The notes under the pieces are model-generated. The model worked only from the letters and a program-made list of their open reading frames with translations. It made no database searches and had not been told where the DNA came from. Positions 7,158 through 14,632 of a stretch of 18,343 nt of DNA are shown piece after piece. The stretch spans positions 1-18,343 of the forward strand of contig DUUG01000356.1 in the NCBI GenBank assembly GCA_012841675.1, given 5' to 3'. Each line of letters starts with the position of its first letter. Within the stretch, counting starts at the first letter, position 1. Source of the DNA: Clostridiales bacterium (GTDB taxonomy: Bacteria > Bacillota > Clostridia > Oscillospirales > QAMX01). Made by a program: the position numbers and the translations under genes.

Positions 7158-7833
7158 ATGGGAAAAGCCACATTTCAGGCCGAAACGCCCGAAATGGTCT
7201 ATGATATCCTATGGAAAATCGCAGCATTTACGCAAATCGAAGCCAACATGAAAGCAAACCCGTCTATACGCTGTATTGAGAAAGGCGGAGACACCTTTGG
7301 CAAAACCTCGTTTGCCAAAGAGCTGGCATCCTATCTGCAAAGCAAGGGGGAGAAAAACGGCGGCCCATCTGGATCATTTTCATAACCCCGCAGAAAAACG
7401 GAGTGCACGCATACATAAATAACGCTTTCAATCTCTCCCTGCTTGAGTCAGAGCTTTTGATCCCTCTCAAAACAGCCGGAGAAGTGCATACGACGCTGGC
7501 CCTTTTAGATATGGCAAGGGACACCTTCAGCATCCATCGCCCATACAACTTTGATCGGGATACGGTGGTGCTTGTTGAAGGTGTTCTTTTGTATCGAGAG
7601 CCGCTTTTGAAGTGTTTTGACATGAAAAACTTTCTGGATACTACTTTGACTAGGTTATCCAGAGATCCACCCTCCACGATGTGCCCCTATATGGTGCGGA
7701 TTTCCTGCAAGAGTACCATAAAACGTATATCTCCATGCAAAAATGGTATCTAGAAACCTTCCGCTCAAAGGAAACGGCGGATATGGTAATCGGTAACCAT
7801 AACTACAACCGCCCGGTGATTGTGAAGCCGTAG
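7158..7833 (+). pseudogene. Frameshifted uridine-kinase-like P-loop kinase remnant
   Basis: Pieces of one nucleoside (uridine) kinase-like protein occur in order but in changing frames. From 7158: IEANMKANPSIR followed by a damaged P-loop (GGDTFGKTSFAKELASYLQ). From about 7363, shifted: HLDHFHNPAEKRSAR, the DHFH segment of the family. From 7403, shifted again: AFNLSLLESEL and VVLVEGVLLYREPL. From about 7651, shifted again: DVPLYGADFLQEYHKTYISM and a C-terminus NHNYNRPVIVKP ending at TAG 7831-7833. At least three frame changes, an internal stop and a P-loop in which the usual VxGxDxSGKT pattern is degraded show long-standing decay. It faces cinA, whose stop lies 13 bases away. The 7127-7157 stretch joining it to the HAD fragment is not assignable. 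Confidence 0.85.
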
Positions 7834-7846
7834 TGGGAAAATGTAG

Positions 7847-9088
7847 CTACTTCCTGCAATATTCCAGCACCATGTGCATGGCGTTGAGGGCCGCTAGATG
7901 GCGGATCATATCCCGGTCCCGGCCAATGCCGCCCAGATTCAGCTTGCGCACCATCACGGCCCCCTTGACGCAAAGCCCCACATAGACAAGCCCCACGGGC
8001 TTTTCCTCGCTTCCGCCGGAAGGGCCGGCAATCCCTGTAATGCCAATGCCTATGTCGCTGCCCGTAATCCGGCAAACCCCTCTGGCCATATACGCGGCCA
8101 CCGGCTCCGATACGGCGCCGTGCTTGGCCAGCACTTTTAAGGGCACGGACAAAACGTCTTCCTTCACGCCGTCGGCGTATGACACGACACCGCCGTAGAA
8201 CACCGCCGACGCGCCGGGCACACTTGTAATCTTCTGCGACACAAGCCCTCCCGTACAAGATTCTGCCGTGGCAAGAGTCATCCCCTTCTGGGCAAGGGCT
8301 TCCACCAGAGCCTTTTCCATGGATGCGACATCCGTTCCGTAGATGGCATGGCCCAGCTCCTGGTGCAGACGGTCAAGCATAGGGGCGATGAGTTCCTCGG
8401 CCTCCTCCTTGGTTTCCGCCCGGGCAGTCACACGGATAAGCACCTCCCCCTCTTTCGCATAGGGGGCCACCGTGGGGTTTGTTGCGGATTTCATGAGTTC
8501 AGCCAGTCGGTTTTCGACAGCGGATTCGCCCATGCCGAAAATCCGCACCGTCTGGGAAAGGATAACGCCCTTTTCCCTCTCCTGTAAGTACGGCATCACA
8601 CGGTATAGCATCATGGGCTCGCATTCCCTGGGCGGCCCGGGCAGCATAATCACCGTACAGCCCTCGCCCTCGACAATAGCCCCCGGCGCCGTGCCCCAAT
8701 CGTTGTCCAGCACAATGCAACCTTCGGGAAGCCATGCCTGCTTTTCGTTGTTTTTCGTCATGGTGCGGCCGAATTTTTCCATATGTTCTTTTAGGCGTTT
8801 AAGGGACGGCTCATGCAAAACAAGCTTCTTGCCCATGGTTTCGGCAATTACTTCTTTGGTCAGGTCGTCATAAGTAGGGCCTAAGCCGCCGGTGGTAATG
8901 ACTAGGTCAGACCGGCCTGCCGCTTGCTTTAAAACGCTTGCCAAACGGGCGGGGTTGTCCCCGACCACGGTATGGTAATATAAGTTAATGCCCAACTCCG
9001 ACAAACAGCGGGAAATAAATTGCCCGTCTGTGTTGGCAATCTCTCCGAGCAGCAGCTCTGTTCCAACAGCAATCAGCTCTGCATTCAT
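7847..9088 (-). CDS. cinA: CinA family protein (competence/damage-inducible; NMN deamidase-type)
   Basis: The 413-residue, two-domain CinA has the usual full length. The N-terminal MoaB/MogA-like domain has TTGGLGPTYDDLTKEV near residue 65. It is associated in the family with hydrolysis of ADP-ribose-type dinucleotides. The C-terminal CinA domain has AESCTGGLVSQKIT and the YGGVVSYADGVK segment, associated with nicotinamide mononucleotide deamidation (pyridine nucleotide salvage). In streptococci cinA is linked to competence and sits beside recA; recA is not here. A longer frame reaches 9151, but the ATG at 9088 has GGGAGGAC about 7 bases upstream. It lies 11 bases after the acetyltransferase gene and is the last gene of the nifS-thiI-acetyltransferase-cinA run. 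Confidence 0.95.
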   Translation of the reverse strand: MNAELIAVGTELLLGEIANTDGQFISRCLSELGINLYYHTVVGDNPARLASVLKQAAGRSDLVITTGGLGPTYDDLTKEVIAETMGKKLVLHEPSLKRLKEHMEKFGRTMTKNNEKQAWLPEGCIVLDNDWGTAPGAIVEGEGCTVIMLPGPPRECEPMMLYRVMPYLQEREKGVILSQTVRIFGMGESAVENRLAELMKSATNPTVAPYAKEGEVLIRVTARAETKEEAEELIAPMLDRLHQELGHAIYGTDVASMEKALVEALAQKGMTLATAESCTGGLVSQKITSVPGASAVFYGGVVSYADGVKEDVLSVPLKVLAKHGAVSEPVAAYMARGVCRITGSDIGIGITGIAGPSGGSEEKPVGLVYVGLCVKGAVMVRKLNLGGIGRDRDMIRHLAALNAMHMVLEYCRK

Positions 9089-9099
9089 AATTGTCCTCC

Positions 9100-10278
9100 C
9101 TAAAAGTGCAGATTGGCATACACCATCCGAGGCGGGAACAGCCGATCCCAAAGCAAGGCGGCTGTCTCGTCGCCGGGCAGTAGCCCGTTGTAATACAGGT
9201 GCCCCGCCGATTTGTCGCCGCCCACCAGCCGAGAAAACTCCCGGATGTCCAGATGTAACGTGGGCGCGCCTTCTATGGGCTGGTCGGAAACGGTATTTGT
9301 CTCTGGGGCAAAGGAAACGCCAAACACGCCGTTATTCGACTCGATCAGCTCATCTCGGAGGTCCAGATTCAAAATCCCCCGGGTAGATGCCGGCAAAAGT
9401 GCCAACAAGGTTTTCGCATGCACCACACGAACCATCATGCCCGGCCGCAGAGAAATTTCCACGTCCCGGGCCTCTTTGGCCAATGTTCTGAACAAATTGC
9501 CCAGCACAAAATCGCTTTCAAACCGGAAGTACACCTCCGAATGCCGGCCGATAAAGCCGGCGATTCCTTTTGCCGCCTCAGGGGTGGCAAACACAAACTC
9601 AATGTTCGGATCTTTTCCGGTGGGGTCGAAGGCAAGATACCCGTCTTGTTCTTTTCGGATATAGCAATACCGCCGTCCTTCGCCCCGGCGCGTTTCCTTC
9701 ATGTTATATTTGAAGGCAAAGCCGCGCCAATCTTTTTCGTCCCGCACGCCGGCTAAGTTATAGCGCCGGGCAAAGCCATCGTACAAAGCGGCCAGCACGG
9801 GCAAATCCCCTTCTACGGCGGGGCGAAGGTCACCCTTTGAAGCCAGATGGGAAAACACTTCGGGGTTTACCTTCACCTTAGGCACGTCATAGGCGTACTC
9901 ATACCCGTATTTTCTGTAAAAGTCGTAGGAAAAAGGCTGAAGCATACTAATAGGCGTTTTGTTATAGTCCATGCGGGCCAGCGCTTCCTTAATCAGGCGA
10001 GCCGTCAGCCCGCCATAGCGGTATTCGGGCAGAGCCGCAACGCTGCCGATGCCCTCCATGGGAATGGCCCGGCCATAGAGATACACCCGGTAGGGAAAGA
10101 TTCCCAAAACTGCCGCCAATGTTCCGCCGTCGAACCAGCCGAGGGTATTCCCCTTTTGCCATTCTTTCCGCATTCTGTCCCTTCGCAGGGCATGGTCTTT
10201 CAAATCGCAGTTAAAGGCATACCCTGTCACAGCCGCAGCCTGTTCAAAATCGTCTTCCGATACCAAAGAACGCAGCAT
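9100..10278 (-). CDS. Eis-like GNAT acetyltransferase
   Basis: GNAT-superfamily N-acetyltransferase, 392 residues, with the layout of the Eis family. The N-terminal GNAT domain (about 1-140) has the acetyl-CoA segment VAALPEYRYGGLTARLIKEAL. A second GNAT-like half follows, then a C-terminal sterol-carrier-type domain (about 285-392). The chain ends in phenylalanine (NLHF); Eis enzymes use the C-terminal carboxylate as catalytic base, which fits. Mycobacterial Eis acetylates aminoglycosides, but Firmicute relatives are mostly of unknown substrate, so drug resistance should not be assumed. The ATG follows AGAGGG; the gap to thiI is 27 bases and to cinA 11 bases, so an operon is likely. Confidence 0.85.
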   Translation of the reverse strand: MLRSLVSEDDFEQAAAVTGYAFNCDLKDHALRRDRMRKEWQKGNTLGWFDGGTLAAVLGIFPYRVYLYGRAIPMEGIGSVAALPEYRYGGLTARLIKEALARMDYNKTPISMLQPFSYDFYRKYGYEYAYDVPKVKVNPEVFSHLASKGDLRPAVEGDLPVLAALYDGFARRYNLAGVRDEKDWRGFAFKYNMKETRRGEGRRYCYIRKEQDGYLAFDPTGKDPNIEFVFATPEAAKGIAGFIGRHSEVYFRFESDFVLGNLFRTLAKEARDVEISLRPGMMVRVVHAKTLLALLPASTRGILNLDLRDELIESNNGVFGVSFAPETNTVSDQPIEGAPTLHLDIREFSRLVGGDKSAGHLYYNGLLPGDETAALLWDRLFPPRMVYANLHF

Positions 10279-10305
10279 ACTTTACCCTCTTTCTTCCGTT
10301 TTTTG

Positions 10306-11487
10306 CTAGGGAAGCAAAATTGCTTCCATTTCGGATATGGCTTCTTGGCACAAAGCGTCCATATCCAATCCTGCCTCAGCCTGTTCCAGCTTGTCTATCC
10401 GCGGCTTGGTTTTGGGGTGCTTGGGCGTAAAGATGGTACAGCAATCCTCAAAAGGCTGGATGGAGATTTCATAAGTTTCCGTCTGCCGGGCGACGGTGAC
10501 AATTTCCTCCTTATCCATGCCGATTAGGGGGCGAAAAATCACCCGGTCGCTAACGGCTTGGGTGGCATTTAAGGCTTCCATGGTCTGAGAAGCAACCTGC
10601 CCCAGGCTTTCGCCTGTGATAAGGGCGGGAATGTCCTCCTTTTCCGCCAACAGGCAGGCAATCCGAATCATACACCGGCGGAACAAGACGGTAAACAGCT
10701 CACTGGGGCAACGGTCGCGCAACGTCTCCTGCAGTTTCGCCACGGGAACGATGAAAAGCCGGATAGAGCCACAGCGCTTGGTCATAACCGTAGCCAGGTC
10801 AATGACCTTTTGTCTGGCCCGGGGCGACGTGTACGGCGGGCTTTCAAAGTGGAGTGCCGTCAGGGAAACGCCGCGCTTGGCCATCATGTGGCCTGCTACG
10901 GGGCTGTCAATCCCGCCCGAAAGCAACAGCATGGCATGGCCACCGCTGCCAACGGGCATACCGCCCGCACCGGGCAGCCGATCGGCGTACAAGTAGGCAC
11001 CGGCTTCCCGAATTTCGATGGTAACGGTTACATCCGGGTTGTGGAGATCCACGGAAAGGTGCGGGAAATGCTTTAAAACCACGCCGCCGGCCATAGCGGA
11101 CAATTCCGGCGAGGTAAGCGGAAAATTCTTGTCCGAGCGCTTGGCGTTGACCCGGAAGGTTTTCGCCCTTTCCAGCGCATTCTTGCAGTAGTCGGGAAGA
11201 AGCTTAAAAATATCCTCCGTATGTTTGGGGCATTCCGCCGCTTTGCAAAGAGCCGCGATTCCGTACACGTTTTGCACGGCCTCAAAAGCCGCATCTATGG
11301 CGCCGGACGATGGCTCGTCCTTCGGGCGGACGTAAATCGTCGATTGCCGGGATGTGATAGCAAAATTCCCGATGGGGGAAAGCTGGTGGCGGATATTTTC
11401 TATTAATTTCTGTTCAAATCGGCGGCGGTTCAGTCCTTTGAGAACGATTTCGCCGCATTTTAACAGGATTACTTCTGTATATGTCAT
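10306..11487 (-). CDS. thiI: tRNA 4-thiouridine synthase ThiI (no rhodanese domain)
   Basis: ThiI activates U8 of tRNA with ATP and inserts sulfur to make 4-thiouridine; the family also serves thiazole synthesis in some bacteria. An N-terminal ferredoxin-like/THUMP region covers about residues 1-165. The PP-loop SGGIDS (about 190-195) binds ATP. The sulfur-handling cysteine is in FEDCCTIF (C349/C350), equivalent to E. coli Cys344. At 393 residues it lacks the C-terminal rhodanese domain, as in Bacillus, where a dedicated desulfurase gives sulfur directly. That desulfurase is the gene 15 bases upstream. A GTG start at 11496 is possible, but the ATG at 11487 has AAGGAG at 8 bases and is preferred. 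Confidence 0.95.
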   Translation of the reverse strand: MTYTEVILLKCGEIVLKGLNRRRFEQKLIENIRHQLSPIGNFAITSRQSTIYVRPKDEPSSGAIDAAFEAVQNVYGIAALCKAAECPKHTEDIFKLLPDYCKNALERAKTFRVNAKRSDKNFPLTSPELSAMAGGVVLKHFPHLSVDLHNPDVTVTIEIREAGAYLYADRLPGAGGMPVGSGGHAMLLLSGGIDSPVAGHMMAKRGVSLTALHFESPPYTSPRARQKVIDLATVMTKRCGSIRLFIVPVAKLQETLRDRCPSELFTVLFRRCMIRIACLLAEKEDIPALITGESLGQVASQTMEALNATQAVSDRVIFRPLIGMDKEEIVTVARQTETYEISIQPFEDCCTIFTPKHPKTKPRIDKLEQAEAGLDMDALCQEAISEMEAILLP

Positions 11488-11502
11488 TTGCGTCACTCCT
11501 TG

Positions 11503-12639
11503 TTATCGGTGGGCCAAAAGCCGCTGCGCTTTGGCAAGGGCTTCGGCCAGAATTTGCATATGCTCTTTGGTTGTTTCCGCCGAAAGGCTGATTCTCAAAG
11601 CGGAAATCACCGTATCCCGGGGAAGCCCCATGGCAAGAAGGGCCCGGCTTGGCTTTCCTTTGCCGCAGGCCGCCCCGCCGGAAACATAGATTCCCTCCTC
11701 AGCCAGAAAATGCACCAGCGTTTCGCTCTGATATCCCGGCAGGGAAACGGCAAACACGCCCGGCACATCCCCGTCGGACAAAACACGGAGCTTGGGACAT
11801 TTTTCCTGCAAAACGGCTATTCCATACCGTTTGACTTCCTCTATCTCTCGTGCCTTTTGTCGATACAATGGCCCCATAGCCGCTACCGCCGCGGCAAAGC
11901 CCGCAATGGCAGGCATGCCTTCCGTGCCGGGGGCAAGCCCTTTTTCCTGCCCGCCTCCAAACAGAATCGGCGAAAGGCAAACGCCTTTGCGGACATAAAG
12001 TGCCCCCGCCCCTTTGGGCCCATGGATTTTATGACTGCTGACGGACAAAAGGTCTACACCCAGCGCCGCGACGGAAATAGGCACTTTCAAAAACGCCTGG
12101 GCCGCGTCCGTATGCAGCAATGCCTTGGAGCCGGCGCGCTTTATTGCCGCCGCCATTTCAGATACGGGCTGAAGCCGTCCGGTGACGTTGTTGGCCAGCA
12201 TCACCGAAACAAGCACCGTTTCGTCTGTTAAAGCCTCTGCAACAGCGGAGGCGGAAATGCGCCCCGTCGCATCCGGCACCAGCCGTGTGACGGTAAAACC
12301 CTCGTCCTCCAGCTGGTTTAGGGCGTTTTGGGCCGCGTCATGTTCAATCTCCGTAGAGATAATGTGTTTTCCCCGGCTTTTCCGCGCTCTGGCGGCGCCA
12401 AGCAGGGCCATATTCATGGAATACGTCCCGCCCGGCGTAAAATACACTTCGTCCGCACGTGCGGACAGAGCCTGCGCCACCGTTGCCCGGGCCTTTTCTA
12501 AAAGCCGCTCTGCCGAAAAGCCCAGCTTGTGAAGAGAAGACGGGTTGCCAAAGTTTTGGGTCATGGCATCTATGGCAGCGGCGACGGCTTCCGGGCAGAC
12601 AGCCGTGGTCGCGGCATTGTCAAGATAAATGTGATTCAT
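11503..12639 (-). CDS. Cysteine desulfurase, NifS/NifZ-type partner of ThiI
   Basis: PLP enzyme taking sulfur from cysteine to form a persulfide, 378 residues from the ATG at 12639. Visible residues are the N-terminal IYLDNAATT, H100 in EIEHDA (stacks on PLP), D178 in TDAAQ, K204 in SSHKIHGPKG (Schiff base) and C325 in SGGAACGKG (persulfide cysteine). The cofactor-phosphate loop reads TPGGTYSMN, where most relatives have T(S/P)GGTESNN, a mild divergence. The frame extends to 12666, but CCGGAG precedes the inner ATG and MNHIYLDNAATT is the standard start. It is directly upstream of thiI, as NifZ-ThiI in Bacillus subtilis, so 4-thiouridine sulfur supply is its likely job rather than general Fe-S assembly. 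Confidence 0.92.
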   Translation of the reverse strand: MNHIYLDNAATTAVCPEAVAAAIDAMTQNFGNPSSLHKLGFSAERLLEKARATVAQALSARADEVYFTPGGTYSMNMALLGAARARKSRGKHIISTEIEHDAAQNALNQLEDEGFTVTRLVPDATGRISASAVAEALTDETVLVSVMLANNVTGRLQPVSEMAAAIKRAGSKALLHTDAAQAFLKVPISVAALGVDLLSVSSHKIHGPKGAGALYVRKGVCLSPILFGGGQEKGLAPGTEGMPAIAGFAAAVAAMGPLYRQKAREIEEVKRYGIAVLQEKCPKLRVLSDGDVPGVFAVSLPGYQSETLVHFLAEEGIYVSGGAACGKGKPSRALLAMGLPRDTVISALRISLSAETTKEHMQILAEALAKAQRLLAHR

Positions 12640-12741
12640 CGCATACTCCGGTCTATATCGTTTCATTTTGTAAAGGCGATCAAACCTCTGTTTTAAGCCC
12701 CGTTTTGCGTTTTCGGAACTCTACACCAGAAGATCTCGTCT

Positions 12742-12770
12742 ATTATATCATACTTCTATGCTTGCCGAAA
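12742..12770 (-). promoter_or_regulatory. Extended -10 promoter for the nifS-thiI operon
   Basis: On the minus strand TGATATAAT gives a perfect -10 (12742-12747) with the TG extension. The -35 at 17 bases (TTTCGG) is weak, as is common with extended -10 promoters. It lies about 100 bases before the nifS-like ATG. Confidence 0.6.
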
Positions 12771-12795
12771 GACATATTTCCGTTCTGTTTTTTGT

Positions 12796-12824
12796 TTGAC
12801 ATACGACGCCTCAAGGTATAAAAT
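12796..12824 (+). promoter_or_regulatory. Sigma-A promoter for the secreted pseudo-deacetylase gene
   Basis: TTGACA (12796-12801), 17 bases, then TAAAAT (12819-12824). Transcription should start near 12831, giving a leader of about 65 bases that contains an inverted repeat. Confidence 0.75.
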
Positions 12825-12841
12825 AACTGCAGGAAATTTTT

Positions 12842-12867
12842 TTCAATTATTGGAAATTCCAATTGAA
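12842..12867. repeat. Inverted repeat in the leader, possible operator or hairpin
   Basis: A 13-base palindrome TTGGAA-A-TTCCAA (12850-12862) is extended on both sides by TTCAAT and TTGAA with a short bulge. It lies just downstream of the proposed transcription start and about 30 bases before the ATG at 12897, a position suited to a repressor site or an RNA hairpin. Function is unknown. Confidence 0.5.
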
Positions 12868-12896
12868 TGCAATTTTGATACAAGGGGGCCAGGCTC

Positions 12897-14060
12897 ATGA
12901 AGAACCGCACTATGCGACGTACCATGGCTGTTCTATTCGCCATTTTTCTCGTCCTGTCCATGATGCCCATGGGACTCTTGATCTCAAAAGCTGCCGATGA
13001 GGATATGCTAATGATTGCCGGATATGATATACTTACTCCTGTAAAGGCGCAGATGCCCTTTGAAACAGGCGGCATATTATATGTGCCGGTGGTTTTGTTC
13101 ACTAGGCAGGACGTATCCGTCACCATTACCAACTCCGGCGTAACCCTTGCCAGTCTGACGCGCATGGTTTTTTTCGATTTAAAGCAGAATCTTGCCTTTG
13201 ACGAAAACGGCAATTACTACATGGCCAAGGCGCTTTACAGAAACGGCTATTGGTTTGTGCCCGCTCAGTTTACGGCCGAGCGGCTAAACCTGTATTACAG
13301 TCGATACGGTGTGGAGCCGGTAGGCTTTGTGCGCGTTTCCAAAAAAGAGTTTTTGCTTTCCGATGAAGTTCTCCTTCGCACCTATGCGGCCCGTGCCCAA
13401 CGGATTTGGGAGGAATATAACAGCACTTTTGCTACCTCCAAACCGTTGGACTCCTCGTCCCAGCCCGGATCTACCGTTTCCACGCCTTCTTCCGGTACTC
13501 CTGCCACAACGCCCCCCGTTTCAACCCCCGCTCCTAAAAAGTACCGTGTTTTCTTGCTGTTTGAAGGGCTTGAAAACGCGGAAACTATCCTGTCCCGCCT
13601 GCAAAGAGAGAACGCGCTCGCCACGTTTGTTTTTAATTTAGAAGAAATTCAGGAAAACCCCGGCCTGATCCGGCAAATCGCCCACGCCGGCCATTCCTTT
13701 GCCTTGTCGGCATCTAACGTTAAAGAAGCAACGGAAGCGTCAGATGCGCTTTTCGACATCTGCAAAAATCACGTGGCTGTTGTAATCCCTTCCCATGAGC
13801 TTCTTGCAGAGGATCGGACAGAGATGGAGGCGGCGGGTTTTTCTATCTGGGAAACCACCCTTGTGCTGGACGGCAGCACCTATAATCAGGATCTCTCGGT
13901 TTTGCAAAGTTTTCTAAACCGCCGCATGTCCGGCGCCTTAATACGCATCCGCCCGGGGGACAATATCCGTACGCTTTTAAATTCTGTTTTTGATCTGCTT
14001 CGTTCCGAAGCGTCTGAATATTTCCCTATTCTTCCCATTGACGCGCCCGTCATCCCATAA
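12897..14060 (+). CDS. Secreted protein with degenerate NodB (polysaccharide deacetylase-like) domain
   Basis: A 387-residue exported protein. A signal peptide (residues 1 to about 32: basic start, hydrophobic core 11-29, SKA before the likely cut) is followed by an N-terminal domain (about 38-160), partly resembling copper-amine-oxidase-N/stalk domains. A Ser/Thr/Pro linker follows (about 181-214). The C-terminal domain (216-385) follows the NodB-fold pattern: LLFEGL, ILSRLQRENALATFVF, NPGLIRQIAHAGHSFALSA and a final ALIRIRP. The metal residues are absent: the DDG of motif 1 reads FEG, and the HxxxH of motif 2 reads SFALSAS. I infer a non-catalytic carbohydrate- or wall-binding protein. AAGGGGG precedes the ATG. 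The promoter is its own; the CBS gene follows 73 bases later. I do not recognise an exact named family. Confidence 0.8.
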   Translation: MKNRTMRRTMAVLFAIFLVLSMMPMGLLISKAADEDMLMIAGYDILTPVKAQMPFETGGILYVPVVLFTRQDVSVTITNSGVTLASLTRMVFFDLKQNLAFDENGNYYMAKALYRNGYWFVPAQFTAERLNLYYSRYGVEPVGFVRVSKKEFLLSDEVLLRTYAARAQRIWEEYNSTFATSKPLDSSSQPGSTVSTPSSGTPATTPPVSTPAPKKYRVFLLFEGLENAETILSRLQRENALATFVFNLEEIQENPGLIRQIAHAGHSFALSASNVKEATEASDALFDICKNHVAVVIPSHELLAEDRTEMEAAGFSIWETTLVLDGSTYNQDLSVLQSFLNRRMSGALIRIRPGDNIRTLLNSVFDLLRSEASEYFPILPIDAPVIP

Positions 14061-14069
14061 AGTAGCAGC

Positions 14070-14101
14070 CGCATAAGCCCTTCTGCCTGGGGATATACTA
14101 G
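14070..14101 (+). promoter_or_regulatory. Candidate forespore-type (sigma-G/F) promoter for the CBS gene
   Basis: GCATA (14070-14074), 18 bases, then TATACTA (about 14093-14099). This compares with the sigma-G pattern GnATR-N18-CATnhTA, with one mismatch. The overlapping GGATATACTA also matches the sigma-F -10 pattern GGnnAnAnTR, though with a spacer one base short. No good sigma-A promoter is visible in the 73-base gap. Confidence 0.4.
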
Positions 14102-14133
14102 AAAAGAACCATTTCGTCCCCGAAGGAGGAGCT

Positions 14134-14565
14134 ATGCAGGTTTATCAGCTAATGAATACAAACGTAATTTCCATTTCCGGCGACGGGACGGCCGCAGAGG
14201 CGGCCCGTCTGTTGCGCCATTATGACATCGGCGCTTTGCCTGTCACCGGAGAGGATGGCCGCCTCCGCGGCATTATAACAGACCGGGATATCTTGATTCG
14301 GTGCGTCGCTACTGACAAGAACCCCGCGGAAACACCCGTTGCCAATTTAATGACTCGAAGCGTTGTCACCGTTCCGGCCGATGCCGATGTAAGAGAAGCT
14401 GCCTCGTTAATGTCATCCAATCAAGTTCGGCGGCTACCTGTTACGAAAAACGGCGGTTTGGTCGGCATTTTGTCCATTGGTGATATTGCCCGCGCTCGGA
14501 GTTGTGATATGGAAGCCGCTTTGGCCTTGGCCGAAATTTCTGAGCCGACGGAAAAGAAGCGGTAA
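14134..14565 (+). CDS. Tandem CBS domain protein (YhcV-like)
   Basis: A 143-residue soluble protein made of one pair of CBS domains: about 1-60 (VYQLMNTNVISIS...GIITDRDILIR) and about 68-128 (VANLMTRSVVTVP...VGILSIGDIAR). Together they form a Bateman module that usually binds adenosine nucleotides or related ligands. No catalytic or membrane domain is attached, so it is probably a sensor or regulator of another protein. Its size and sequence resemble B. subtilis YhcV, a protein I recall being associated with sporulation. GAAGGAGGAGCT gives a very strong ribosome site. A hairpin and the pyridoxine-type kinase gene follow. The ligand and partner cannot be read from the sequence. Confidence 0.9.
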   Translation: MQVYQLMNTNVISISGDGTAAEAARLLRHYDIGALPVTGEDGRLRGIITDRDILIRCVATDKNPAETPVANLMTRSVVTVPADADVREAASLMSSNQVRRLPVTKNGGLVGILSIGDIARARSCDMEAALALAEISEPTEKKR

Positions 14566-14589
14566 TTCCCCGCCAATTGAATAGTATCT

Positions 14590-14606
14590 GCCCGGTTTTT
14601 CCGGGC
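14590..14606 (+). terminator. GC hairpin after the CBS gene, weak or partial terminator
   Basis: GCCCGG (14590-14595), a TTTTT loop and CCGGGC (14601-14606) form a tight 6-bp stem just after the CBS gene. The downstream bases (GTTACATAGTT) are not a real T run, so it could attenuate, stabilise an mRNA end or do little. The kinase ATG is only 27 bases further on. Confidence 0.35.
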
Positions 14607-14632
14607 GTTACATAGTTAAAGGAGCCTTTACC

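Noticed and set aside
9100..10278. Aminoglycoside resistance gene by similarity to Eis
   Set aside because: The family fold fits, but Firmicute relatives mostly have unknown substrates, so a resistance call is not supported.
9847..10527. 226-codon plus-strand frame opposite the Eis-like and thiI genes
   Set aside because: Antisense shadow of two well-supported genes; no ribosome site or recognisable motif.
11488..12231. 247-codon plus-strand frame opposite the cysteine desulfurase
   Set aside because: Antisense shadow; the minus strand carries the complete PLP enzyme.
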